Below, piece by piece: positions 40,319 through 48,680 of a DNA stretch of 64,000 nucleotides (within the stretch, counting starts at the first letter, position 1; every line of letters begins with the position of its first letter). The stretch is taken from the NCBI GenBank assembly GCA_037139735.1, contig JBAXFU010000005.1, positions 1 to 64,000 of the forward strand, given 5' to 3'. A model generated the notes under the pieces. The model made no database searches and had not been told where the DNA came from. It saw nothing but the letters and a program-made list of their open reading frames with translations. The DNA is from UBA2402 sp037139735. GTDB lineage: Bacteria; Planctomycetota; Phycisphaerae; Phycisphaerales; UBA1924. Both the position numbers and the translations under genes were made by a program.

Positions 40319-41422
40319 TCACGGCGCGACGACGACGATCTTGAACGTTCCGGGCTTCATCGCGGGCCGTTGACGGGGCGCGTCTTTGGGCGCATCCTTC
40401 GGCGTTTCCTCGGGAGCCTCGTACTCGGCCGAAGGGAGATACGCTCGGCGGGTCTTCGGATCCAGCACCAGCGTCTTGGCGCGCGTCGATGTGGGAAGCG
40501 TCTGGACCACCTCAAACTTGTCGTCCTTCGTCGAGACCACGCTGAGCGTGGCCCCGGCTCCTGCGTCCCATCCGCCCCCATTCGAAGTCAGAACGAATCC
40601 ACCGGCGGTGTCGAACTCGGCTCCATCCACACCCTTGCCGATCGGGGGAGTCGCCAGCACCTTGCCCGTCTCGATATCGAGGACGACAAGCCTTTCGTTG
40701 CCGCACGCCGCGAAGAGTCGCTTGTGAACGACATCGATGGCCAGACCAGTGGGCCCGTCCCCCGGGGCGAGCGAAAACCGCTTCTCAACCGCGAGCGCCT
40801 TCGGATCGACGCGAAGAACCTCGGAAGTATCTTCGACGTTGACATAGACTTTGCCCGTGCCGTCGGCAACCGGAAGCTCCGGCTGGCCACCCATCGCGAT
40901 CGTGCCGAGGACCGAGCCGTCTTCCGCTTTGATCACGGTGGCATCGTGGCTCTTGCCGTTGAAGCAAAGGACTGTCTTGGTGACCGGTTCGAAGAGAATG
41001 GCATCGGGATTCCGCCCCGCCTTCACGGTCTGAAGGGTCTTGAGCGTCTTGAGGTCAAAGACAGTGACGGTGCCGGCCCTGCCGTTGCTGGTGAAACCAC
41101 GGTTGAACGCCGTGGCAACTGCGACCCCGTGCACGCCCGCGGCATCGGCGATCTCGCCGACCACCGCACCCGATTCGGTGTCAATCACCATCACGCGGTT
41201 TCCGCGGGGCACGTACAGGCGATGAGCCTCCGAGTCCACGGCCAAAAGATCCCAGCCGCCCTCGCCGCCGATGTTGAACGTCTTCTCGACATGGAAGGGA
41301 CCGACCTTCGCCTGCGGCGTTGCCGCCACCGCCGGAGTAGACGACGTTGCGGATCGCGGGGCCGCGCCGGGCTGGGCGATGACGGACATTCCGAAAACAA
41401 GAGCAACGGTGGTGATGGGCAC
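40319..41422 (-). CDS. Exported YVTN/NHL-type beta-propeller protein
   Basis: This 367-residue protein has a signal-like N terminus (ITTVALVFGMSVIAQPG) and about six repeats of a propeller blade. Examples are RLYVPRGNRVMVIDTESGAV, GTVTVFDLKTLKTLQTVKAG, GKVYVNVEDTSEVLRVDPKA and RLFAACGNERLVVLDIETGK. YVTN propellers are exported binding or scaffold proteins. The GTG at 41422 was chosen because AAGGAAC lies 8 nt upstream and the signal peptide starts there. It is the second gene of the island that begins with the PepSY lipoprotein at 41790. Confidence 0.85.
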   Translation of the reverse strand: MPITTVALVFGMSVIAQPGAAPRSATSSTPAVAATPQAKVGPFHVEKTFNIGGEGGWDLLAVDSEAHRLYVPRGNRVMVIDTESGAVVGEIADAAGVHGVAVATAFNRGFTSNGRAGTVTVFDLKTLKTLQTVKAGRNPDAILFEPVTKTVLCFNGKSHDATVIKAEDGSVLGTIAMGGQPELPVADGTGKVYVNVEDTSEVLRVDPKALAVEKRFSLAPGDGPTGLAIDVVHKRLFAACGNERLVVLDIETGKVLATPPIGKGVDGAEFDTAGGFVLTSNGGGWDAGAGATLSVVSTKDDKFEVVQTLPTSTRAKTLVLDPKTRRAYLPSAEYEAPEETPKDAPKDAPRQRPAMKPGTFKIVVVAP

Positions 41423-41478
41423 GGGATCGTTCCTTGGGTTTGTCAAACACCGCGGGTCTTCGAGTCGCTCAGCGCCGA

Positions 41479-41790
41479 TTACTTCTCGCCACCCTTTTCC
41501 TTCTCTTTCGAGATCACGGTGCCATCCTCGGCCACCTCGATGTCCCAAGCCACGCCATTGATCACCATGTCGGCGCTGTAGACCGTCTTGCCCTTCTTGA
41601 CTTCCATCTCGACCTCGGTCACCTTTCCGCCCGCGCTCTCGCGTTCAAGTGTGGAACGAACGGCTGCCGGCACGTCGTTCATCGCCACCGGGACCTCCTT
41701 CTCTTCGTGACCGCCTCCATGCGAAGCACAGCCGGAGAGTGTGGCGACGGCAACCAAGAGGGATGTGGCGAGCATTCGCGGACGGTTCAT
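41479..41790 (-). CDS. Small PepSY-like lipoprotein
   Basis: This 103-residue protein has a lipoprotein signal with lipobox TLSGC (Cys21). The mature part is one PepSY-like unit: MNDVPAAVRSTLERESAGGK, then VEMEVKKGKTVYSADMVING and a final VAEDGTVISKEKEK. The ATG follows a perfect AAGGAG at good spacing. It is the first gene of the minus-strand island that includes the two-component system, and a motif shared with the other PepSY gene lies 56 nt upstream. Confidence 0.85.
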   Translation of the reverse strand: MNRPRMLATSLLVAVATLSGCASHGGGHEEKEVPVAMNDVPAAVRSTLERESAGGKVTEVEMEVKKGKTVYSADMVINGVAWDIEVAEDGTVISKEKEKGGEK

Positions 41791-41846
41791 CGAGCGATCT
41801 CCTTGGAGTGTGGGATGGCATAACGTATTCCGCGAGGGAACGCCGA

Positions 41847-41862
41847 CATGATGGTCAGATGA
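41847..41862 (-). promoter_or_regulatory. Shared upstream motif (copy 2), candidate response-regulator site
   Basis: The reverse strand reads TCATCTGACCATCATG, identical to the copy at 40186-40201 except for two central bases. It is followed within about 60 nt by the AAGGAG and ATG of the PepSY lipoprotein gene. Confidence 0.4.
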
Positions 41863-42075
41863 CCCTCCGCCAACACGGCATTCAGGCCTCGGGCAGGTCC
41901 AACGACCCGGCCCGGATGGGATTGCGCCGTGAAACGCAGAACGGCCCTCGAACCGTTCGATGGAAGGAAGTTCGAATCCCGCCAATGGTCAGGCTCAAGA
42001 GGCCCTGAAACGGGCCTCGAAACGAGCGCGATGAACCACCATCTGGATGGCGCAAGCCCCTTGCCCGCAATGAGA

Positions 42076-42105
42076 AAGCCCTCCGACCTGCTCGCCGAAG
42101 GGCTT
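42076..42105 (-). terminator. Terminator of tRNA-Pro
   Basis: A 7-bp stem AAGCCCT/AGGGCTT with a 16-nt loop lies 14 nt beyond the 3' end of the tRNA. On the reverse strand it is followed by TCTCATT, a modest T-rich tail. Confidence 0.5.
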
Positions 42106-42119
42106 GATCTCGCAAGAAG

Positions 42120-42193
42120 TCAGGGTGACAGGATTTGAACCTGCGGCCTTCTGGACCCAAACCAGACGCTCTACCAAGCTGAGCTACACCCTG
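42120..42193 (-). tRNA. tRNA-Pro (anticodon TGG)
   Basis: The reverse strand folds as a 74-nt cloverleaf. The acceptor stem is CAGGGTG/CACCCTG with discriminator A, and the D arm is GCTCAGCTTGGTAGAGC. The anticodon stem TCTGG/CCAGA encloses loop TTTGGGT with anticodon TGG, and the T arm is GCAGGTTCAAATCCTGT. No CCA is encoded. Confidence 0.95.
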
Positions 42194-42202
42194 CTCGGAG
42201 GC

Positions 42203-42232
42203 ATCATAGGGATGCCGCGGGGCCGCCATCAC
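42203..42232 (-). promoter_or_regulatory. Possible promoter of tRNA-Pro
   Basis: On the reverse strand TATGAT (42208-42203) ends 10 nt before the tRNA 5' end and is a good -10 box. The -35 is weak (GTGATG at 42232-42227, 18-nt spacing) and overlaps the stop codon of the large GspK-like gene. Confidence 0.4.
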
Positions 42233-45200
42233 TTGCCGCTGACCGGGACTTCCTTGAAGAGGAGCACGCGGGGCTTGTCGCCCGTCTTCACGACGTTGGA
42301 GCGATCGACGACCATCACGAACCGGCGGGCGATCGTGGGCGTGAGCACGTCCGTGGGCCCTAGGTTCTCGACGTCCGACTGCTGGTAGCCGTGCACGAGG
42401 AACCAGGCGATGAAGTAATCGCTCCGCGTCGTCGTGGAGTTGACCACGGCGTTGGCGATGGCGAGCTTCTCCTTGTACTCGTTGGGCATGGTGTCGGTGC
42501 CGACGTCCTCGCCGGGGGGCGTCGGGGGGGGCGCGATGACGTAGTCGGCCGGGGACGCGGGCAGGTACTTGCCCAGGAGCACGCTGTCGACGCCCAGACC
42601 GCTCTGGTTGTTGGCGAAGAAGCCGGTGCCCGGGAGCGAGAGGGGGTTGGTCGCAAAGCCCATGTAGTCGATGCTGGTCCGCATCGAGGCCTCGTACGGA
42701 TCGGCCGCCCCGAGGGAGCGGCCGCGATACCGGAGCGTCATCAGCGCGCCCAGGGACTGGAAGCCGGGCGTCTCGCTCAGGGCCGTGATGTCGGTCTCGA
42801 CGCCGCGAGTGAGGACGTTGTCGGGCGAGGTCGACGGATTGGCGGGCCCCAAGGCCGCGTCGTAGTGCGAGTAACGAATGGAGTCGACCTCGATCGCCGC
42901 ATTGGCCGGGTCGTAGACCAGGCGGCTCTGCGGACGCAGGGGCACCTCGATCTTGTCGCGGTTGGACACGAGCGTCGCGGCGAGGTCGACCGACTGATCG
43001 ATCCCCGAACCCTCGCCCCACCACCCCGGCCCGACGCGAACGTTCGAGCCTTCGGCGGCCGTGGCCACCGTGCCTCCGCTGCACGACATCTGCGGCAGGT
43101 CGAGCATGCTCAACGCGCCGGTGAAGCTGATCACGTAGTGAACCTGGCGATAGGCGTTGAGCGACGCGTCCCAGCCGGTGCCGGGGTTGTCGGGGTCGCC
43201 CGCGCTCACCCAGACATTGTCTCGGCCCACCAAGGGCAACTTCTCGAGCGCGGCCTGCACGGCCGCGGGGCTCGCGCCGACGGGAATGGGCGCCGTGGTC
43301 GCGCTCCCGCCGCGGTTGAGGGTCAGCGTGAAGGTCGACCCCGCGGCGGCCGTCACCCTGAGCGTCTGGACCTCGCTCCGCTCGGCCCTGGTCATGGGGC
43401 TGAGCATGGGCAGGCAGCGGGCCACCGCGAGCGGTGCGGCGTTGATGTTGATGAGGCCCGGCACGGCCCGCGTCACCGACTCCTCGCCCGACACGCCCGC
43501 GCTGAACATGTCGAGCACGTTGAGCGCCAGGGGGATCTGCGTGAAGAACCGCTGATCGCGACCGGTGCCGGCCGTGAAGGTGCCGTTGGCGTCGCCGTCG
43601 ACGTTGAAGAAGGGGGCGAAGTCGTCAAGCACGAGGTTGCCGCGATCGAACAGCGGGCGGAACGTCTCTCGCCCCGCCACGACGCCCATCGACTTGGGAT
43701 GGGACAGCACGGAAGGATCGTTCACGCGGGTCGAGCGGTCGTAGCCCATCGCGCCGGCGATGGCCTCCCCCAGCGTGGTCCAGCGAGCGTCGAGATCCTT
43801 GTTGTCGGTGCCCGTCGAGGTCAGGGGGGACTCCATCGGGCCGATGCCCATCGGCAGCAGCATGTCGCCCACGCGGAGCGTCGAGTGCGTCTTCGCGCCG
43901 TTGCCCGACCCGTCGCGCACGAAGAACGTGCTCGTGAACCGCTCGGCCAGCGGGCTCGACCCCACGGGCGCGTTGCTCGTGATCAACTGGGCGTACTGCT
44001 GGTCGTAGGGGGTGTCGACGTTGGGCGTCGTCGAGTTGGGCGGCATCGGACGCGTCAGCGTGCCGGTCTCCCACTCCGCCGTCGACGCGGCCACCTTCTC
44101 CGTGCCCGAGAAAGCGATGGCGGGGCAGAAGATCTCGGTGCGAGTGGCCGCGGCCCACCGACGCAGCGTCGGTTGGGCGGCCTTGCCGCTTCGCGCGTCG
44201 CTGTCGAAGTAGCCCGCATCGAGCCGCTTCCAGGTCACGCCGTCGGTCTGGTCCTGGATCACGAAGGTGTTCCAGGAGGGCACCGCGGGCGTGGCGCCGT
44301 AGTCGCCCCCGGCCTTGGACTCGAGGCAGAACCCCGGCAACGCGCCCGCCGGAATCTGGCGGTTCGCCGCGATCGAGGGGTCCTCGGGGCGACGCACGCC
44401 CACCCACAGCGTGGCGGTGATGCCGTCAAGGTAACGCCCGTCGGAGGCGTCGCTGCCGCTCACCTCGATGTCATCCTCGGCCGACCCCGCGGCGACCTTG
44501 AACCTCGCGTCGAGATCGACATAGCCGTTGGTCGTCGGGTCCAAGGGCACCCGCAGGCGATCGACGAGTTGATCGTTCGAGTAGTCGTTGCGCACGTACG
44601 CCGTCACCGACGTGACCGGCAGGGGCGTCGCGCCGTCCCACGTGTTGCCCGGCAGCGAGATCGACTGCGTCGCGTACTCGCCGGCGACCGCCGGCGAACT
44701 TGCGCCAGGCACGCCCGCACGCACGGCGCGCCAGAGCTGCACCTCGGTGTTCTCGATCAGCTTCGCGAGGGGCGCGGGCGTTCCAGGCTCGCGGAACTCG
44801 AGCTTGATGTCGCGGCCGTCGATGTTCTGGTGCATCAACTGGCCGAAGGCCAGCGGATCGAGCGTGCCCGAGGCGTCTCGCCACGGCTTGAAGGCGCCCT
44901 GATCGTTGGGCAGGCGGGACTGGTTGAACGAGCCGAGCTGCCCGGCCGTCGGACCGGTCGCCGAAGGATCGATCTCCGGAATCCAGACGTACTCGTCGTT
45001 GGGGTTCGCGTTCGGTCCCGACTTGAGCTGGCGCTCGATGAGCGCGCGAATCGCCGCCCGCTTGTTCCCGCCCGCGGGAATGAAGTTGGTGTCGGCCGTC
45101 AGGAGGTTCCGCTCGATGATCGTCCGCGGCATCTGCGACGTGGCGTAGACCACCACCGACGCGCCCGCCTTGATCGTCACCGGCTTGGCCGTCACGTCCA

Positions 45201-48200
45201 GCCCGCCCGCGAGGGCGGCGGCCGGATAGTCGAGCGTGCCGGGATCGGCCTCCTCGGTCAGCCCCGTCAGCATGAACGTCCTGCCGCCGAACCGCAGGTA
45301 GTAGAAGTCCCGCTGGCGGTCGAGCGAGTAGGCCGCGCCGTCGCCCTGGTCGATCTGCCTGGCGAAGGGGATCGCCGGCGCGGTGCCCGGGTTCGATGCG
45401 TTCAACGCGGCCGCCGGATCGCCGATGGTGATGTCGACGCCGAAGGGGTTGTGCAGCCGGAAGGCCGCCACGCGATACATCAGGTCGTAGTTGAACTCGG
45501 TGACGTCGGGACGGATGTCCACCGGCCTCGGAGAGGCGCCCGGGTCGGAGGGATCCCAACCGTCGCTGCTGCCCGGAGGCGTCGCCAACTGGGGCCGATC
45601 GGTGTACACCGTGAAGGTGGCCATCGCCGTCACGAAGGGCTGCGGCTCGATGCCGTAGATGTTCACCGCCGGCGCCACGAGCGAGCCGCCGGTGCCGGCC
45701 GCCGCCAGTCGCGTCGAGGCCGTGCCCCGCAGGCCCATCGCCTCGTCGAGGTCCAGCCGCCGGCCGTCGCCCGCGCCCGTCGCGCTCTCCTGCCACCACG
45801 GGAAGGCCGGGTTGTTGTTGAGGCCCGCGTACGCGGCGTTGTTGAGGATGAGGGTCCACGCGCCGGGCACCGTGTCGGCGTCGGCGAGATCGCCCATGTT
45901 GGCCGCCATGTGGGCGGCCGCGAGGATCGCCGTCTCGCTCCCCTCGTAGCCGTAGGTCGTCGTCTTGAGCTGGTTGAACTGCCCCGCGGCGCGATCCCAC
46001 GACGCGCCGATGTTCGAGTACGGCAGCAGCGCGTTGCAGTAGGTGCCGAAGATGGCGTTGAGCGAGGCCAACGCGATGGGCTGGCCCGGGAAGCTGACGT
46101 AGTTGCGCAGCAGCTGCGTCGCGTTGGTCTTCACCTCGGTGGCGTCGATGCGGTCGAAGTTCACGCCCCGGCCGTCGAGGCCGCGACCCGTGAAGATCGA
46201 GCGTGCGCCGCTCACCGTCGTCAGCCGTTGGCGAACGTCGGCATCGAGTTGCAGCCTCGCCTTGACGTCGGCCCGGCCGTCGGCGCCGGCCGTCTGGTCC
46301 CGCACGCCCGAGGCCGTGTCGCGCGTCAACTCGAGTTCCGGTCCGCGGTTGCTGCGCAGCGGATCGAGCCGCCTGGGGTCGGGCGAGTTCGCGGGAATCG
46401 CCGCCACCGGGAGGTCGAAGGGCAGACGATCGCGGCCGCCCAGGACGCGTTCGAGGTTCGACAGCACGTTGATGTCGTTGCTCGCGCGGTACGTGAGCAA
46501 CTCCGCCAGATCATCGGCGCCGAACGCGCCCGAGGCCTGGAACTGCGAGATCGCGGCCCCGGCATCGTTGAGGATCGCCGCGTTGGTGCCCAGCGTCGAG
46601 GCGACCTGCGAGGCGTAGTGCTCGGCGCGACGTCGCGGCAGCGAGGGATAGAGACCCTCGCCCGTCGCCGCGCTGGGCGTGTATGGCGGAGGCGAGTGCA
46701 CGTCGCCCGCATTGGTCGAGATGCCCGCCCCCGACAGGAGCGTCGTCGTCGGGAAGACCTTGAGGGTCGCCCCACCGGCGCCGGGCGTCGCGCCGTCCTG
46801 CCCGGGCACGAAGTCCCACAGTCGCCTCGCGATGGGGTCGCGAGGATCGCGGTTGCCCTGCTGGCCGTTGATGTCCCACCCGAAACGATCGAAGGCCGCC
46901 CCCGCGTACACCGCGTAGAGATTCATCCCGCGGTACTCGATCGACGGATCGGTGGCGCTCGCCAGGGGCACATACGCGCCCGAGGCCAGCGACAGCCGGA
47001 GCGACGTGTAGGCCATCGAACCCGTCGTGTACGCGCGAATGGCGTCATAGCCGGTGTTCGCCGGCGGCGGCGTCGCGGTGCCGGGCGTCACGCCGGGCAC
47101 CGGCCCGTAGTTGCCCGGCGCGAGCCCGCTCGGATCCTCGGTGGCCGAGGGATTCACGATCCCGTCATAGCCCGCCTGCGCCCGCCCGAGCAACCCGGCG
47201 AAGAGGCTCGGCTTGGCGCGGTAGCCGTCGTACACGTCGTGCAGCGTCAGCAGCCGCCGCAGATCGACGTCGGCCGGCGTCAGGCCCGCGGGATAGGTCG
47301 CCGTCGGCGCGGCGGCCAGATCCGTCGCCGTGTTGACGTTCACCATGCCCGACGCGTCGATGATCCGGACCGCGAAGAAGTAGCGGAACTTCCCGTCGCT
47401 TTCCAGCAGGTTCAGCACGCGCGACGCGTCGCCCGAGAGATCAAAGGCCCGCGAGTCGGTCAACTGCATCCACCGCGAGTCGAACATCCCGTCGCCGTCG
47501 GCGTCGGCCCATTGGTACGGAAGGTAATACGCCGTGCCCGGCCCGTTGGCGGGGCCGCGGTTTTCCTGCGCGAGGCGGAAGGCGCCCCGCTGCCACGAAT
47601 CCCAGTACGCCGGCACCACGCGGTTCGCCGCCGTCACCGACGCGCCCCACGCCGTGAAGGAGCCCGCCGCGCCGTTGTTGTCCGCGTCGCCGACGTTGTC
47701 GGCGCCCGACAGGAGCGACAACCCCTCCGACAGGCGGGGCAACGCGCCGAAGTCGCCCGCGAAGGTGCCAAAGCCCGGCATCGCGTTCAGGTTGCCGATG
47801 CGACGGCCCCCCACCACCGGGGCGAGGTTGTACAGGTTCACGAACTTGCCGTCGGGCGCGACGTTCGAGATGTGCAGCCAGTCCTTCTTGGCCCCCGCGG
47901 GTTCGATCGCGTAGCGGTCGTACGGCGCGGCCGTGAAGTCGTTGCCCCCGGGCTTGAAGCCCAGCCACGTGGGTTCGTTCGACGCCAGCCACGGATCGCT
48001 GGGCGCCATCCTCGCCGGGATCGTCCCCGTGAAGGCCGGATCCGGGTTCTCCCGCGACGGGGGACCCATCGCCGGATCCCGCAGCCGCACGTACGACCCC
48101 ACCGGGTTGAAGGCCGTCGCCCGGTCGAGCGTCACGCTGCTCCGCGTCCAGTCGGTCCAGCCGTAGTCCGACGCCTCTCGCATCAGCACCGGCTCGTCCG

Positions 48201-48576
48201 CCGGCGCATCGGCACGCCCCGACCGGATTCCGCTGTTGTCGTAGTACGACGCCAACGCGTCCGCGCCGATGATCCGCACCGACAGGTAATCCGCCATCTG
48301 CTGCGGCACGTCGTCGAGCCGCTCTCGCCGCGCCAGCGCGGCCTTCGTCCGCGTGTCCTGGTTGCCCACGCTCACGTACACCAGCATCACCACGGCCAAA
48401 AGGGCCAGCGTGCCCACCACGATCACCAGGAACGAGCCGCGGCTGCGCCGGTTCCACGCGGCAGGCGCGCCGCTCACGCCACGCAAGACCGCGGCAAGAC
48501 CGGGTTCTCCTCGCCCGGGAGCGTCCACTCCCGTCGTCGCGGGGGTCTTGCCTTCATGAGTGCTGGACATGTCCAT
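42229..48576 (-). CDS. Very large protein with GspK/PilX-like N terminus (2115 residues)
   Basis: The N-terminal region has a short cytoplasmic stretch and one helix at about residues 48-70 (GSFLVIVVGTLALLAVVMLV). It runs into NQDTRTKAALARRERLDDVP, as in PilX or GspK minor pseudopilins. The rest is a huge exported region rich in Ala, Asp, Gly, Pro, Asn and Thr, with many beta-like segments and no clear domain. GspK-family proteins are usually about 300 residues. The gene is the last of the minus-strand pilus/secretion locus, so it may be the tip or a surface-displayed part of the fibre. Translation may start at 48576 or at the ATG two codons later. Confidence 0.75.
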   Translation of the reverse strand: MDMSSTHEGKTPATTGVDAPGRGEPGLAAVLRGVSGAPAAWNRRSRGSFLVIVVGTLALLAVVMLVYVSVGNQDTRTKAALARRERLDDVPQQMADYLSVRIIGADALASYYDNSGIRSGRADAPADEPVLMREASDYGWTDWTRSSVTLDRATAFNPVGSYVRLRDPAMGPPSRENPDPAFTGTIPARMAPSDPWLASNEPTWLGFKPGGNDFTAAPYDRYAIEPAGAKKDWLHISNVAPDGKFVNLYNLAPVVGGRRIGNLNAMPGFGTFAGDFGALPRLSEGLSLLSGADNVGDADNNGAAGSFTAWGASVTAANRVVPAYWDSWQRGAFRLAQENRGPANGPGTAYYLPYQWADADGDGMFDSRWMQLTDSRAFDLSGDASRVLNLLESDGKFRYFFAVRIIDASGMVNVNTATDLAAAPTATYPAGLTPADVDLRRLLTLHDVYDGYRAKPSLFAGLLGRAQAGYDGIVNPSATEDPSGLAPGNYGPVPGVTPGTATPPPANTGYDAIRAYTTGSMAYTSLRLSLASGAYVPLASATDPSIEYRGMNLYAVYAGAAFDRFGWDINGQQGNRDPRDPIARRLWDFVPGQDGATPGAGGATLKVFPTTTLLSGAGISTNAGDVHSPPPYTPSAATGEGLYPSLPRRRAEHYASQVASTLGTNAAILNDAGAAISQFQASGAFGADDLAELLTYRASNDINVLSNLERVLGGRDRLPFDLPVAAIPANSPDPRRLDPLRSNRGPELELTRDTASGVRDQTAGADGRADVKARLQLDADVRQRLTTVSGARSIFTGRGLDGRGVNFDRIDATEVKTNATQLLRNYVSFPGQPIALASLNAIFGTYCNALLPYSNIGASWDRAAGQFNQLKTTTYGYEGSETAILAAAHMAANMGDLADADTVPGAWTLILNNAAYAGLNNNPAFPWWQESATGAGDGRRLDLDEAMGLRGTASTRLAAAGTGGSLVAPAVNIYGIEPQPFVTAMATFTVYTDRPQLATPPGSSDGWDPSDPGASPRPVDIRPDVTEFNYDLMYRVAAFRLHNPFGVDITIGDPAAALNASNPGTAPAIPFARQIDQGDGAAYSLDRQRDFYYLRFGGRTFMLTGLTEEADPGTLDYPAAALAGGLDVTAKPVTIKAGASVVVYATSQMPRTIIERNLLTADTNFIPAGGNKRAAIRALIERQLKSGPNANPNDEYVWIPEIDPSATGPTAGQLGSFNQSRLPNDQGAFKPWRDASGTLDPLAFGQLMHQNIDGRDIKLEFREPGTPAPLAKLIENTEVQLWRAVRAGVPGASSPAVAGEYATQSISLPGNTWDGATPLPVTSVTAYVRNDYSNDQLVDRLRVPLDPTTNGYVDLDARFKVAAGSAEDDIEVSGSDASDGRYLDGITATLWVGVRRPEDPSIAANRQIPAGALPGFCLESKAGGDYGATPAVPSWNTFVIQDQTDGVTWKRLDAGYFDSDARSGKAAQPTLRRWAAATRTEIFCPAIAFSGTEKVAASTAEWETGTLTRPMPPNSTTPNVDTPYDQQYAQLITSNAPVGSSPLAERFTSTFFVRDGSGNGAKTHSTLRVGDMLLPMGIGPMESPLTSTGTDNKDLDARWTTLGEAIAGAMGYDRSTRVNDPSVLSHPKSMGVVAGRETFRPLFDRGNLVLDDFAPFFNVDGDANGTFTAGTGRDQRFFTQIPLALNVLDMFSAGVSGEESVTRAVPGLININAAPLAVARCLPMLSPMTRAERSEVQTLRVTAAAGSTFTLTLNRGGSATTAPIPVGASPAAVQAALEKLPLVGRDNVWVSAGDPDNPGTGWDASLNAYRQVHYVISFTGALSMLDLPQMSCSGGTVATAAEGSNVRVGPGWWGEGSGIDQSVDLAATLVSNRDKIEVPLRPQSRLVYDPANAAIEVDSIRYSHYDAALGPANPSTSPDNVLTRGVETDITALSETPGFQSLGALMTLRYRGRSLGAADPYEASMRTSIDYMGFATNPLSLPGTGFFANNQSGLGVDSVLLGKYLPASPADYVIAPPPTPPGEDVGTDTMPNEYKEKLAIANAVVNSTTTRSDYFIAWFLVHGYQQSDVENLGPTDVLTPTIARRFVMVVDRSNVVKTGDKPRVLLFKEVPVSGK

Positions 48577-48680
48577 GGCTCCGTTGCGCTGTGCTCTTCA
48601 CGGCCCGGCGGATCGTGCCCGCCCACGCCGATCGTTGTTGTGTCCGTCAACCCGTCCCGCATCCCCCGCCATGCGCCGAC

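Larger units (their letters stand above)
41791..42119. other. 329-base intergenic region
   Basis: No gene is seen here. The part next to 41790 holds the promoter side of the PepSY lipoprotein gene, with the shared motif at 41847-41862. The part next to the tRNA holds a hairpin at 42076-42105. The middle has no recognised feature. Confidence 0.6.

Noticed and set aside
41965..41990. T-arm-like sequence GTTCGAATCCCGCC that might be a tRNA remnant or attachment site
   Set aside because: No matching stem, anticodon arm or acceptor sequence lies at the right distance, and no integrase or repeat of the real tRNA-Pro 3' end is present.
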